In this document: in pieces, positions 1 to 11,762 of the stretch
Position numbering within the stretch: the first letter of the stretch is position 1
Layout of the letters: each line of letters opens with the position of its first letter
Assembly (NCBI GenBank): GCA_023055355.1
Contig: JALJCS010000052.1
Span: 1,381,501-1,445,500 of the forward strand
Length of the DNA stretch: 64,000 nucleotides
Direction: 5' to 3'
Source: Agelaius tricolor
Lineage: Eukaryota; Chordata; Aves; Passeriformes; Icteridae
Made by a program: the position numbers and the translations under genes
Notes under the pieces: model-generated
Told to the model about the DNA's origin: nothing
Databases searched by the model: none
Seen by the model: only the letters and a program-made list of their open reading frames with translations

Positions 1-525
1 TAGTACCTGAAAAGGACTTCTTACCAGAACAGAGACAGTGAGAAAGGAAGACAATACTACATCAGCATTTGCTATCAGCATTCCCCAAAACTTTCTGGGT
101 TTAGCAAAAAGCTTTTTTCCACAGCCTCCTCTTCTTCTTGTATCCAGCTGTGCTAACAGCTGCAGAAGAAAGGCCAGGCCGATTTTAACATGAAATGAAT
201 CACATCTGTTGCTTTTACCCTCTGGGCAATATTTAACTGTTTTAGCATCACAGATGCATTCCTCAGAACAAAAGCCCCCCCTCCTAACATCAAGAAAAAA
301 GAAAAGAAACAAATAGAAAGAAAAAAGAAATTTTGTTTTAAAAATAAAGAACTCTGCGAGGTTTGGAGAGCCAGCGAGAGATTAATCTCTGCCTTGATCT
401 TATGTCTTGCAGTGGCCCCTCTCTCTCTTTTCACAGCAGCGCTTTCAACGCTGTCCCTCGCCCTTCACGGCACCGCAGCGGCCCCGGCAAGGGCGGACCC
501 TGCCCAGGGGGCTCGGTCTAGGACC
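1..525. other. unassigned left edge
   Basis: AT-rich up to about 400, with purine-rich runs near 290-360, then GC-rich. No convincing exon, repeat boundary or RNA gene was seen. Short open frames on both strands have low-complexity translations and no recognisable domain. Confidence 0.4.
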
Positions 526-551
526 GGGGGGGGGGGGGGGGGGGGGGGGGG
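526..551 (+). repeat. 26-base poly(G) run
   Basis: An uninterrupted run of 26 G residues sits at the left border of the first spacer repeat copy. Such a run could form a G-quadruplex on the + strand. It could equally be a slippage-prone spot or an assembly artefact. Confidence 0.9.
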
Positions 552-594
552 AACTCCCTGACAGCCACAGCCAGGGACTTGAGGGTGCCCCTGC

Positions 595-905
595 CCCCTT
601 GGCTTTGATTCTGGCAGCTTTAGAGCTGCTGCAGAAGTGAGACTTCTGTGGGTGGAAAAAGGCCTGGCTGTGGTTTGCTCAGCCCTGCAAGAAGCACAAA
701 CCCCAATGCGAGCCCAAGCCGTGGTTCTGTGAGGGCCTTTGATGGTTTTCAGAGCAGGGCTGGCTGGAAACCCCCACTGCAGGGGCAGCTGTGAGGGAAC
801 CAGTCCGGAAATGCAGCAATTGATCATTTTGTCCCTCTCAGCAAGGGACTGAGAGAGCCCCAGAACTACTGCAAATGTCACGGCAATCTGCTTAACAACC
901 TGACT
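595..905 (+). repeat. cluster spacer repeat, copy 1 of 7
   Basis: About 300 bp beginning near the words 'ggctttgattctggcagc' and ending near 'ctgcttaacaacctg'. Near-identical copies lie at about 23,215-23,515 (-), 29,225-29,530 (-), 36,335-36,640 (+), 41,678-41,998 (+), 48,305-48,600 (+) and 54,920-55,230 (+). It contains no conserved reading frame that I can defend and accompanies the FCRL genes as part of the duplicated unit. The next 100-200 bases (1,009-1,080) hold a second shared element in the opposite relative order to copies 4-7, so a small inversion lies inside this copy. Confidence 0.75.
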
Positions 906-1008
906 GGGTCCCTCTTTCTTGAACAACACCTGCAACCTTCTGGAAGCTCCTGGAAAAAATGTTTGGGTTCTGGCTGCAGCTGCCAGATAAGAGGGAAAAG
1001 GCTGGCCA

Positions 1009-1080
1009 ATGGCCATCCCTGTGCAGTGGGGCTGGGCCATGGCTGGGCCCCACCCTTGGATGGCCACTGGCTTCAAGGAG
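1009..1080 (+). repeat. shared spacer element with 'ggctgggccatggctgggcc' core
   Basis: A GC-rich element of about 70 bp that recurs at 23,572-23,640 (+), 29,589-29,650 (+), 36,225-36,285 (-), 40,165-40,220 (-) and 54,815-54,880 (-). In several copies it is followed by imperfect iterations of a 'gggacaggatcccccaggacaggag'-like phrase of about 25-30 bp. It is part of the duplicated FCRL upstream region. Confidence 0.7.
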
Positions 1081-1689
1081 CAGGAGTTTGGGAGCTCCTT
1101 CCTGCCTGGGGCTCCATTCCCCAGCTGCTCTTGCCGGCTCAGATCCTGCAGGGGACGAGCAAGAATGGAGAAGTCTGGATCCCCCGGAGCTGCCATGCCA
1201 GGACAGGAGCCCCTTGTCCAGCATGTGTCCCCCCTGGGACAGGATCTCCCCAGGACAGGAGCCCCCTGGATGTGCCCCCCAGGACAGAATCTGCCCCCCC
1301 GCCCTGTGACACTCAGCACAAACGGCCTCTTCCTTCTGCTGCAGGAGGGAGAAAGTGAATATGTTTGGGGGGCACAGCCGGGCACCCCCATCTCCCACAG
1401 CCTCCCCAGCCCTCCCTGCAGACCCCTCACCACTGCTTCCCCCACCCTGGGCTTCCCCCAGCCCATTCCCTGCTCCGGAGCTCCCCAGGATCATCAAGGC
1501 TTGAATTGGGGGGTTGTGAAATCTGGGATGAAAGAAAGGAAATGGAAATGAAGAGAGGAAAATTCCCCTGGAGTTTGGGGGAGCACAGACCCAGAGCACC
1601 TCAGAATCTGCTTTTGTTGCTCCCCCAAATCATGGGCCACCCAGAAGGCAGCACTAAGCCCTGGGTCACCCCAAAATCTGAGGCACCCA

Positions 1690-2500
1690 GGGAAGGAGCT
1701 GTGACCCAGGGGACCACCCAGCCACTGCCCATTCCTGACACTGTTATGACCCTGGGAACCTAAGCATGGCACCCTCATTCCTTCTGTCCCCCCTTCTCTG
1801 GGACCCCCATCCTGGGGCTTCCATTGCCCAGGATCTCCATGGCCCATCACCCCCATTCCCAAGGAAATCTCTCCCATTCATTCCATCCCCCGAAATCTCC
1901 CTTCCCCCTGGACCTTGATTCTCCCAGTACCCCCCATTCCCCTGGCACCCCATCCCTGGCCCACCCACCCCTGATGAGGGATTTATTACTGTTATAATTA
2001 CTATAAATATTACTATTTATTGCTATTAATAAATTTTTCTTTTTACCCTTTTGAAGTTTTAAAGCCACTTTACCTTTTCCCTAATTCCATCTCAAAACAA
2101 AAAATAAATAAGACATTCCAATAAATTAATAAATAATTAGCCAACACTATACTCACCACATAAATTATTCCATTAATCAAAAAAATCTCGAATTAGCAAG
2201 CCAAAACCACTACACCCAAAATCCCTGGAGCCCACGCTGGCATGGGACTCCTATCCATGAGTCCCCCCAGCCCTGGGGACCCCATTCACATGGCATCCCC
2301 GCCCCTGGTGACTTCCCTCCTCAGGACCCCAAATCCCCCGAAACCCCATACCTGAGACCTCCCCATTGCCCTCGACACCCGTCTCTGGCTCTCCAAATCT
2401 CATGAGTCCCCAACTCCTGCCAACATCATCCCCCACCATGTCCCCAGACAATCCCATAATGTCCTCAGCCTGTGCCCTACTGTATCTCCACCTTTCCTCC
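1690..2500. repeat. G/C-skewed minisatellite-like upstream block with AT-rich insert
   Basis: Degenerate iterations of phrases such as 'gaatgggggtcccagggat' (C-rich on this strand) fill 1,690-1,975 and 2,215-2,500. An AT-rich stretch at about 1,975-2,215 interrupts them. The same composite, inverted, lies at about 34,840-35,660 upstream of FCRL-4, including the AT-rich insert, so the two blocks are inverted copies. Related G-rich blocks without the insert precede the other FCRL copies. Confidence 0.65.
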
Positions 2501-2514
2501 ACCCTGCCCCCACC

Positions 2515-2621
2515 AAGGGCCTCCACGTGGGGACGGACGTGACCTCGCTTCCTTCCCCTTCATCCAAAGAGCCACCAGCCAGGGGAGCAGGGGCCACAGC
2601 AGCGGGTGACAGCCAGTGCAC
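2515..2621 (+). promoter_or_regulatory. conserved FCRL proximal promoter, copy of FCRL-1
   Basis: About 105 bp directly upstream of the first ATG are shared by all seven FCRL copies. The block contains a 'gacgtgacctcgcttcctt' phrase, with a TGACCT half-site next to a GGAAG (ETS/PU.1-like) core on the opposite strand. The phrase is kept in copies 1, 2, 6 and 7 and altered in copies 3, 4 and 5. Promoter function is inferred from position and conservation only. Confidence 0.45.
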
Positions 2622-3850
2622 ATGGCTGGGGACACCGGGATGGCCGGGAAGGTGGCGCTGCTCCTGTGGGGTGAGTGCCCCGGGCACGGGCCTGACACCC
2701 TGGGGATGGGGAGGGGAGGGGGCACAGGGGGGCTGGGGGTCCCCTGAGGTCCCCAATGCCAGCAGAACCAGTCCATGGTACCCACAGTGGACCTTGGAGG
2801 GACTGGGGATGTAGGGTGCTTTGGGGACAGGAACAGGGGCAGGAATTTGGGGATGTGGGGACAGGAATGTGGGGACTGGCACCTTTCGGCTCAGGTAGCT
2901 CTGGGCATAGAGACAGAAGGGAACTGGGATGCAGGCACAGAAGGGGACAAGAACGGTGAGGATGTGGCCATGGGGATGGGATCATGGGGTTGGGATCATG
3001 AGCTGGTGGGGGTGACGTGGGCCAGCATGGCTTGTGTCCGTGGTGTCCTTGTGCCTGGGGTGTCCACAGTGTCCCCACGTTCTGCCTTGGCCCAGGGTGG
3101 CCTCGGTGTCCCTGTTCCCAAGGTGTCTGTGCCACATGGGTGTGGTGCATGGGTGGCTGTGACACAGAAATGTCTCCCTGCCTTGCCAAATCTTTTGGGG
3201 ACCACCCAGACACAATTTCCCACAAGTACTGCTGTCCCCATGGGGACAGTTTGGTGACAGCCACCACACCCTGCACCCCAGATGGTGCTGTCCCCATGGT
3301 GCCACCCTCACCCAGCCCTGTCCCTTCTCCCTTCCACCTCAGACCCTCGGCCGCGCTGGTGAGTCCTCAGGGGATGCCATGGTCCCCCCCCCCGCTGTCG
3401 CCAGCCCTGCAGTGGTCCTGTCAGGCTGGTGTCCCCTGTCACCCACAGGTGCCCAGACCACCCAGCTCCTGGTAGAGCCCCCCTGGAGGCCAGCGGTGCT
3501 GTGGGACCGGGTGACACTGACCTGCCAGGGCTTGGGGACTGCTGGTGCCACCACCTGGTACAAGGATGGGCAGCGCTGGGGTCAGGAGGGACACGATTGC
3601 CTCAATGTCATCATGAAAGGCACCTACTGGTGTGACAGATCCAGGAGCGGGCTTAGCCCCCCTGTGAAAGTCACAGATGGTGAGGGGGGTTTGGGTGTCC
3701 CCAGGCTGGCACCCACAGGGACCTCGAGGGCTCTGGGTGGCCTCCACTCCATGGGTCTCCTCCTGTGTGACCAGAGCCTGTCCCCGCTCTGGGGACATCC
3801 CAGAGCATCCCTGAGTGGAGAACCCCATCTTGGAATTGGGGACCCCTGGT
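2622..3850 (+). pseudogene. FCRL-1: truncated Fc-receptor-like gene (signal exons plus Ig domain 1)
   Basis: Three exons can be aligned to the intact copy at 57-61 kb: signal exon 1 (2,622-2,670, starting MAGDTGMAGKVALLLW), mini-exon 2 (3,338-3,358) and Ig domain 1 (3,449-3,679). Domain 1 has the FcR-type phrase RVTLTCQG, the partner tyrosine/cysteine YWC and flanking phase-1 splice sites. Intron homology continues to about 3,850 and then stops abruptly. Domains 2-4, membrane and tail exons are absent. The acceptor of mini-exon 2 reads AC instead of AG, and the nearest AG five bases further in would shift the frame. With the 3' half missing this is a gene fragment. It is least clear what sequence caused the truncation. 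Confidence 0.85.
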
Positions 3851-5930
3851 CTACAAGGAATTGGGGTATGATCGGACATAAAACGAGTTTCATAAAACAC
3901 TGCCTAAAGTTATACTCAGGAGTATATACTCATGTAAACCTAGACGTCACAACCCTTGACTTTTGATGGAGTGTCTAAAAGCTTGGGTGACTGCTCGATG
4001 CTGTTCAAACACTTCTCAAACTCAGATGGGCTTGGTGCTGTGCCCATTTCCCTGGGCTGTTCCGGTTCGTGTTTATTTATCAGTTATCGTATCATGGTTT
4101 GTTTTCATGTACCCCGTGTTTTCCCCAAGTTGGTTTACCCCTAGGTTTTGCCTTCCCTCAAAGCTGTCCCTCATGCCATTCCCCACTCTATGTTCCAGCT
4201 CCTTCCTTGCCTGTCAAGATAATCCAGTTCTTTCATCCTGAACCTTCCCTGTCACTTTTGCCTTGGACCAATCCCTGATGCACAACCCCTTAGGAATTCC
4301 CCGATTGCTGGAAGCCCCACTGGCCCATGTGACCCACCCTCTGCTCCCATCTGTCCTAATTAGTCCCAAGCAAGGGATGTAATCCCCTCGCTCCTCCCCT
4401 GCAGATTCCTTATTGTCAATCGTTTGTATCCACCCCCTGAGTTGCACCCTGATGCAATCCCATGCACAGAAGTGCTGGCGGCTCTTTGCTGCTGAATCCT
4501 TCCCTTGGGAAAACCCTTTGCCTGTGGAAGCTCACAGCCAAGGATCCTCCTCCTTCTCTTTTGCCTGCTCCGTGCTGCAGTTAGTGGATCCTGAACCACT
4601 GAGCAGTGGCTCATCAGGTTCAGCCGCAGGCAGAACCCACGCCTTGGCCGTTCCCCGCTCCTGGCACAGTGCCGCAGTTTTCCCAAGAGCCAGCCCAGGC
4701 TCCACTGGGCTGCGTCAATAGGGAACCCGTCCCAGTGCCCGACCGTGCTCTGGGTGAAAATCCTTTTCCTGCTATGGAAATGAAACTTGCCCTGACCCAG
4801 CTCCCTGCCCTTTCCTCGAGTCCTGTCACTGGTCCCAACAGTGACGAGAGCTGCAGCAGCCCCTCTGATTCCCCTCAGGAGAATGTTGAAGACCACAATG
4901 ACGCCCTTTCCTCTCCTCCAGGCTGAACAAAGTGGCCTCAGCTGCATCTAGGGCTTCCCCTCCAGACCACACCTTGCAGTCCTCCTTTACATTCTGGCTA
5001 ATTACTTCGTATCTTTTTTTATTGTGCCGCCCAAAACTGCGCCCGTCTGCTTCCAGTGCTTCTCTTGGCTGCTGCTTCAGGGTATGGGCACCACCGTCAG
5101 AAACAAAGAACAGCTTCTCCTCCCAGAGTTATCCTTATCCTCCGCACTTCCACGTCTCTGCCTTGATGTTCACTGGGGAACTTGCCACTTTGTGGCCGCT
5201 CATTGCTGTGCTCAGCAGGGACACAGTTTTGTTTGGACATGAGCTGCCAGAGCAAGATATGCAGCAACTGAAGCCGAGAACAGCAGAGGCTGGGCAGATT
5301 TTGTTTTTTCCAGAATGCGGGAAAGAGAGTGAGAAAAGCACAAGGAAATTTCAGACTGTTACTTTGCAATCTAATTGCCCTGGAAAACAGCAATGAATGT
5401 TGCTCTGGTGCTACTGCCAATGCCTTCCATGAGAAAAATTCATTTCAGGAAGGAGCAACATCATCTGACAGAGACCAAGTGTGCCAGCACTTGCTCCAGG
5501 TGCTGCTGCCATCAGCCCCCGCAGGAAGGAGCACAGCCCCCAATGCACGTGGGCTTTGGCTCCTTCTGGCACAGAAGCCCCCCGGGGGCACAGTTCTCTG
5601 GGGCAAGAGATGGGCACCAGCACTGCCAGGGCTCGGGGGGTGGCAGCTCTGCTTGGCCGGGGACTCTGCCACACCTGCTGATGTCAGCGCTCCCCGGGCA
5701 CCAGGCCTCAGAGCAGCATTCGTGCCTGGGCCCACACATTCCTTGTGCCTGTCACACTGGCAGGTTTAGGACGGCCACCAGCTGGGACGTGTCCCAAGGA
5801 GGCCGTGCCAGCTTCCCTGGAAGGCCCCGTGCCCTTCCCAGCGCGGCTGCGTCGGCAGCCCTGGGGGCTCCTTCTGCTGCCCTGAGCCCGCAGAGCAGGG
5901 CAGCGTTTGCTGATGCTCTGAGCCCTTCCT
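3851..5930. other. unassigned interval, possibly containing old retroelement sequence
   Basis: About 2 kb without an exon that I can support. The left border is the point where FCRL-1 homology ends, so something was inserted or joined here. The 3,851-4,450 part has LTR-like composition (CT-rich, scattered TTTATT), but no paired TG/CA ends or primer site could be identified. Open frames on both strands around 4,360-5,930 overlap each other and show no family resemblance. Some of 5,400-5,930 may be upstream sequence of the MROH gene. Confidence 0.35.
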
Positions 5931-6032
5931 AAAGATCCTGTTGGCCTGGCTTAGACACCTGGGGCCAGGCATTCCTTGAAACCTGGGCCACTTTGGCTGG
6001 GCTGGGGGGGGGCCCCAAGGCAGGTGGCAGTG

Positions 6033-6180
6033 TGTGCAAGGGCCCTTGCTGACACGGTGCAGCTCGGTCACCGTGGCACGGAACGGAACCAGGTGTCCAA
6101 GGGCTCTTTGTGACACAGTGCAGCTCCATGGAACGGAATGGAACCAGGTGTCCAATGGCCCTTTGTGACACGTGGTGGCA
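6033..6180 (+). repeat. three-copy tandem repeat of about 55-65 bp
   Basis: Three imperfect copies of a unit built on 'ggtgtccaagggctctttgtgacac' followed by 'agtgcagctccatggaacggaa' lie in tandem. They sit about 350 bp upstream of the proposed MROH start. No function is evident. Confidence 0.7.
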
Positions 6181-6533
6181 TAGGAGCTGGTGGTGACAAG
6201 AGCATGCCACAGTGCTCGGAGCACGCGACGGGACAGGACGGGACAGAGCGGTGCCGTGAGGAGCCCCTGCACAGCGCACTCGTTCGCGTCCCACCTGGAG
6301 CTTTTCGGAGGCGTTGTTCCTGTGGCTGAGCTCAAGGCCAGACCACAGTACTTGACCGGAGTCTCCTGTCCTTGTGGCAGGAGCCCTTGAGACCAAGTGC
6401 AGGACATTCTGTCCTGTAGCCTTCCTGAGGCTTCTTTCTTGAAGGTGCCTTCCAGGCACGACTGCACGACTTGGTGACTTGGAGATTTTCCAAGGCATCT
6501 CTCCTGCAAATAGCCACAAATCCAGTCAGAGAC

Positions 6534-9500
6534 ATGGAGCAGAAACCCTCGAGAGTTCCCAAGCTGGCCTGGGTGGAGGAGGAGGATGAAGGCCCTGGAG
6601 CTGCCCCGGCACAGCAGACTGAAGAGGTGGTGCCCTTCCAGCCACTGCAGGAGGATGAGTGGCAGAGCTGGGCCACAGGACTGGTGCCTGCTGCCAGCTT
6701 GGCCCCACGCCATGCCGTGCTGTGCAGTGTCGTGCCATGCTATCCCCTGGAGACATGCCCACGGACAGGATGGAAGAGGGGCAGAGCAGACACCCCGCAG
6801 TGGCCGTGCTCCATCCCCTGGGGCATGCCGGGGCTCTCTCTGCCTGGGGAGCGCAGGGCTGGGCTGTGTTCTCCGGCCTCTCCCGCAGCCCCTCAGCTCT
6901 GGCTGCGCTCGCTCTTTGCCAGGTGCAGCCCTGGAGAAGACACAAGAGCAGGAGCCCAGCCGTGGCCACTTGCGCAAAACCCTGAAGGTACCTGCAGCCA
7001 CCCCTAGCTGGGCTGGGCCTGCTGTCCCTGCTCAGTCCAGCACCGTGTGTGGAGGACTCCATGCAACATCCCCGGCTTCTTGCCCTTCTCCTACAGTTCG
7101 CTTCCAGCTTCCTCAAGAGAATCGAGGAGGAAGAGACCATCGCGATGGGCTCAGGCCTCAGACCATACTCGCCCATCCTCCAAAGGAAGAACAGTGCTGC
7201 CCTGCTGTCTATGATTGTAGAGGAAGATTTTTACAATCCAAAGCAAGTAAGCAGCCTGTGGCCAGGCTTTGATCCTTCCAGCAATTGCTTGGCCTCCCAA
7301 GCCTTGCATGCTGGTTGCTGTGAGCCTTTCAGGCCCCATGGCAGTGTGGTGGCAAGGGAAGCACTTCTCTGGGGAAGCTGGGAACATTGCTCCCTCTGGC
7401 AGCTTTCCAAGTCTCCCCATGCCTTCTCCAGGTGCCTGCCATGGTCAGCTACATCCACCAGTGGCTCCTGGCCAATGATTCTGCTGAGCACAGGCTGGAC
7501 AAGACTCTGCTGGATCTCACCGAAGCACAGCCAAATGACACAGTCATGATGCTCCTGCGTCTGGCCCCGTCCTGTGACAGGTATGGGGCCCACCTGCCCA
7601 GAGGGCTCAGGGCTCACCAGCCCATCACCCTGTACAGCCTGCCCCAGGTGTCTGAGCAACAGAGATTCCAGGGCCCTCTGGCTGCTCCCTTTCCCAGCCC
7701 TGGCATGTCAGCCCCTGAGCCTGCTGCCATGCTCCCTTGCTGCCTCTCAGGGCTCTGTCCCCACAGGGCTGGGCTGTCTGGCTGCTGCTGGCAGGTGGGC
7801 AGTGGGCACAGGCAGAACTGGCAGCCAGCTCAGCTCCCCCCGCTGCTGTGTCTGAGACCCCCTGAGACACAGCTCTAACTCCGCAGAGCTGCCATGGCCA
7901 TGTGGAAGACCATCATGGGCTCAGCCAGGACTGCGGAGCTGGCGCAGCTGATCCTCCTGGATGTGCTGGGGAGCTGGCCAGAGCACAGCGCCTGCACCTC
8001 CAATGGGGACCAAACGGGTGTCTTTGCCCTGGCTGTGAGTTTCTGCAAGTGGCCTTTGCTGGCCCCAAGGCTGCCTCTCCAGCAGCTCTCCATCCTCCTT
8101 CCCCCACTGCATCTGCCTGGCCCAGGGGCAGCTTCAGGGCCACCAGGCCCCACGCTCCCCCTGCCAAGGTCTCTCCTGGCCTCTCCCTGCCAGGCTTGGG
8201 CCCTGCAACAGGGACACCTCGACACTGAGCACTGTCCCGGGGGGCTTTGTCCTTTGCAGGCAACCGTGGTGATGTGGAAGATCCTCCAGGTGCCCTGTCT
8301 CCCACGGATATTGAAGGTGTATTTCCCCCGCCTATTGGTGGATCTGCTCTTCCAAGTGTTCTTCAGCACTCTGGATATGCCAGAGAAGGTCAATGCCTTC
8401 TGCAAGGGATGCCAGGAAGAGCACGGCCTTGCCACCAGCCCCAACAGCTGCTTCGTGCCAGTCTTCCTGTACCTGCCACATGGCCCGCCAAGGAGTCAGT
8501 GCTGCCGGTGTGACCTGGGCTTTGCTCTGCACACAGCTTTGCAGTGCAGACCCTGAAGTCCCTGCTCTGCCTTCTCCGTTGCGAGGATGTGGTGGTGGCA
8601 ATGGAAGGCAGGTGTGCCTGGGACACCCTGCTCTCTGTTAACACTTACCACTTTGCTGTGGCTCTGCTTGCCAGGTGAGACCCCTGTCTCCCCACTGTCT
8701 CTAACATTGGTGCTCTGTGCCCAGGTGCCCCACAAAGTGCCCGTGGTCATGGGCCAGAGGGCCTTGTCACTGAGGGATGGCCAAGCAGACTGGAAAATGC
8801 TGGGAGAGGAGGATGCCCATGAGCAACCAACTCCCAGACGGCCCACATCCCTTTGCTGGAAGGGTGCTGGGGAAAGATGAGAACTGGGTGAGTCACTCCT
8901 GGGAGAGGTTTGCCCCACTGGCTCAGGGTCTTGTTTCCTTTTTCCCCTCTTCAGAGAAATTTACCACTTAGCCATCCACTTTTGTTCCGTGGTTGCATTC
9001 TACCTGCTCGCCCTGTTCGGCAAAGTGATGCCATACTGGGATTTCCCTGCCCTGGCATTCCTTGTGGAGGTGAGCTTCAAGGCCAGCACTGCCTGGCTGA
9101 GCTGCCTCCCAGCTCTCTGGCCTCTCGTAGCCACGGCTGCCAGGATAGTGCCCGTGCCCTGTGCTGCTGACTGGGCCCGGCCCTGTGCGCTTCTGGGCTC
9201 CTGCCGGCCGGCTCCCCTCCCTGTCACTGCCCAGTGCCTTTCAGGTCCTCGAGTGCCTGGACTTGAGGGAATGCAGTGACAGTGTTCTGGAGATCCTGGC
9301 ACAGAACCCGCAGAGCGAGCACATGGCCAGGCGTTACTTGGCACTCCGAGGCCTTGTAGTGCTGGGCAAGAATCCCTTGATAGTGAGAAGGGGACAGTGG
9401 CTGAAGCCATGCAGGCAGTGTGGGGCTGGGCAATGCAGTCGCTTGGCCTTGGCTGGGCTTCAGGCTCTGGGGCAGCTGCTCCCAGTTCCCCTGCCTCCCG

Positions 9501-11565
9501 CTTCAGCTGCCCCAGCGCTTCGGGACAGGCCTTTGGCCTCTGGGCCCTGCGGCAGCAGTGCGGCCTTTCACAAAGTCGTGTTCCGCACAGGCCCAAAAAA
9601 TGCGGAGCCTGACTGAAAGTCTTGTGGAGCTCCTGGAGGAAAATGATAATGACATGATCAGGATGACCATTCTTCTACTCAGATATTTGCTCCTGGATAA
9701 TGGTGCCCCAATAGCCACCCCCATGGCCCTGCAGCTGGCTGAGGCGCTCCTGCCACTCTTTGACCGCGTAAGGCTCTGTGCCCACAGTCACGGCTGCTGC
9801 CCGGACACTTGGTGCCCTGTGCAGATGCAGGCCTGTGCCCCAGGGGCCCTGAAGCAGCTGATGCTCAGGTCTTTTGCCCTTTCCTTTCATACAGGATGAT
9901 ATCCAGGTGCAGCTGAGCTCCATGTCTGTCTTTCAAGAGATGCTGGACATATTAACAGAAGAGGGAAGAAAGGCCCTGAAGTCCCACATGCGCCAGAGCC
10001 TGCTCCCACTCTACTTCCACTGCCATGATGAGAATCAGATTGTTGCTGAGGTGAGCACTTGTGGCCACCTGCTGTCCCCCTGGCATGGGGTTGGGCTGCC
10101 TCCTGCCCTGGCACCTTGCGGGCTGCAGCCTCCTCCAGCCTGGGATGCTCCTGTGCCCTGGCCTGTGGGGCCATCTGTGCCTCTCTGCTGCTCTCCAGGC
10201 CTCCTGGGAAACGCTGCATTCTTCAGCCCGATTCCTGAAGAGGAGGGATATCGAACAAATGCTACACGTGGATCAGAGCTTTGGCGAGTGCCTGGTAAGA
10301 GCAGCCGAGAACCCCCAGCCTCAGCCTGGAGAAGGCCCCTGAGGGCGGTGCTCATGGTGCGGGGCTGGCAGCTGTGCCCCTGGCCGCTGCTGCAGGCAGA
10401 GGCCGCGCGGGCTCTTCTCCAGGCTCCCGTGGGACCGAGGCGGGTGTCCATGGAGCCCCGGCCCGGCGGGGCTGCGGGGCGGCACGGCGGCTCCCCGGGC
10501 AGCCGCCGTCCCTCTGCCCCCTCCCCTCGGGAGCCCTTGGCCGGTGGCTGCTGTGGCCACGCCTCAGGGCGGTGCAGGCAGGGGAGGCCGGGGCCGGGCT
10601 CAGGCAGTGGCCGGCCCGGGGCTGAGCCCGCGCCAACGCTTCCCTCCTGCCGCTCTCTGCAGCTGGCAGAGGACAGGAGCCGAGCGGCCGAGCACCTCCG
10701 CGGGGCCTTGCGCTACCTGCAGAGCCCACAGGAGCCCCTGCGAGAGGCGGCCGTCAGAATCATCGGTGAGTCCCGGCTTCCCTCCCCGGGCCGCCGCAGC
10801 TCGGCCCCGGCCCCGCCTGCTGCCCTGGCAGTACCGGCCGGGCCCGGCGGCCTGGAGCCCCGGCCGGCCTGGGCGCTGCTGTCGCCCTCTTGCAGCCGTG
10901 CCCTGAGGCGGCAGCGTGCGGCAAGGGCGCGGGCTGAGCCCTGCCGGGCCAGCAGCCCGTGCGGCCGCGGCGCCGGCAGCGGCGCTGGCAGGGAGCTGTG
11001 CTGCTGGGGCCGTGACAGGCTCTGTGTTGGCACGGATGGCCGGGCGGCACCTGAGGGGGCAGCAGCAAGAGCTGCAGCTGATCTGCACTGGTGAGTGAGT
11101 CAGGGCAGCGGGCTGACCACAGGGGCTGGCGGGGGCAGCTGCAAGCCCTGCCCCGGCTGTGGAGGGCTCTGCTCCCGTGGGCAGAGCACACAGAGATTTC
11201 ACGGCCACGTGTGGCATTCGTGGCCAGCAGCTTTGGGCTGATCCCCTTGCTCCCTGCTCCCTGCAGGCCATGGCAAGAGCCAGCTTGGATGGCCCTGGCA
11301 GGGGGCTCTCCTCGGCTCCCTGCGCATCCGGGATCTGACCTTGGCTCTGTTCCTCTCTCTTGCAGCTCTTGAAGAAATGGCATATGACAGCAGTCCTGCA
11401 ATCAGAAATGCTGCAATTGAATTTTGTTTAGTTCTTCAGGCCGTACAGAGAGCTCCCTACTCCCCATGGCGTAAGCTGCGAGATCAATTCCGTAGTGCAT
11501 GGAAGAAACGGCCTCGTCTGTGTGGCACTGCCTTGCTGTTCTGCTGCAGCTCCCTGGAGAGATGA
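6534..11565 (+). CDS. maestro heat-like repeat-containing (MROH) protein
   Basis: MROH proteins are HEAT-repeat helical scaffolds; birds carry many copies, and their cellular role is poorly known. Fourteen exons were assembled by phase: 6923-6987, 7097-7246, 7432-7580, 7887-8034, 8260-8447, 8537-8674, 8955-9069, 9245-9382, 9591-9767, 9895-10050, 10199-10294, 10663-10765, 11019-11090 and 11366-11565 (stop at 11,563). Family hallmarks include VPAMVSYIHQWLLAND, AMAMWKTIM, ALAFLVEVLECLDL, LLPLYFHCHDEN and AEDRSRAAEHLR. A candidate first coding exon starts with the ATG at 6,534 (MEQKPSRVPKLAW), but its donor is not obvious. That exon is the weakest part. About 630 residues are supported. All joins keep frame; one donor (8,448) reads CT instead of GT. 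It stands alone between two FCRL fragments and is not retroviral. Whether it is expressed cannot be told. Confidence 0.85.
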
Positions 11566-11679
11566 TCTGAAAGACTCTGTCTGCTGGGGCCATTTGAGCC
11601 AGCAGGGATTTTTTCTTCTTCAAGATTTTTGTCTTTGTATTTTCCTTGTTGTTGAGTATGTAAATATAGAATATCTTAC

Positions 11680-11685
11680 AATAAA
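11680..11685 (+). terminator. poly(A) signal of the MROH gene
   Basis: AATAAA lies 115 bases beyond the MROH stop codon, in an AT-rich 3' untranslated stretch. The transcript would end shortly before the left LTR of the provirus at 11,763. Confidence 0.75.
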
Positions 11686-11762
11686 TACACAGAGTCCCAG
11701 GATCTTTCTTTTCCTGCACTGGGTCTGTAGGGCATAGGGGAAGAAGGGGGAAAGGGTGCTTT

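Noticed and set aside
465..1466. 333-codon open frame on the - strand through the first spacer
   Set aside because: It crosses the poly(G) run as a string of prolines, overlaps other long frames on both strands, and the spacer copies elsewhere do not keep it open. GC-rich, stop-poor DNA explains it.
5766..7001. 411-codon open frame on the - strand
   Set aside because: It is antisense to the MROH upstream region and first exons, and its composition is low-complexity with no family motif.
8725..8888. Extra MROH exon between 8,674 and 8,955
   Set aside because: It is bounded by AG and GT, but the exons at 8,674 and 8,955 already join in phase into the expected family sequence, and its translation does not resemble MROH.
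9874..11094. 406-codon continuous + strand frame
   Set aside because: It reads through MROH introns. The family-like residues occur only inside the exons bounded by GT-AG sites, so the continuous frame is a coincidence of GC-rich introns.
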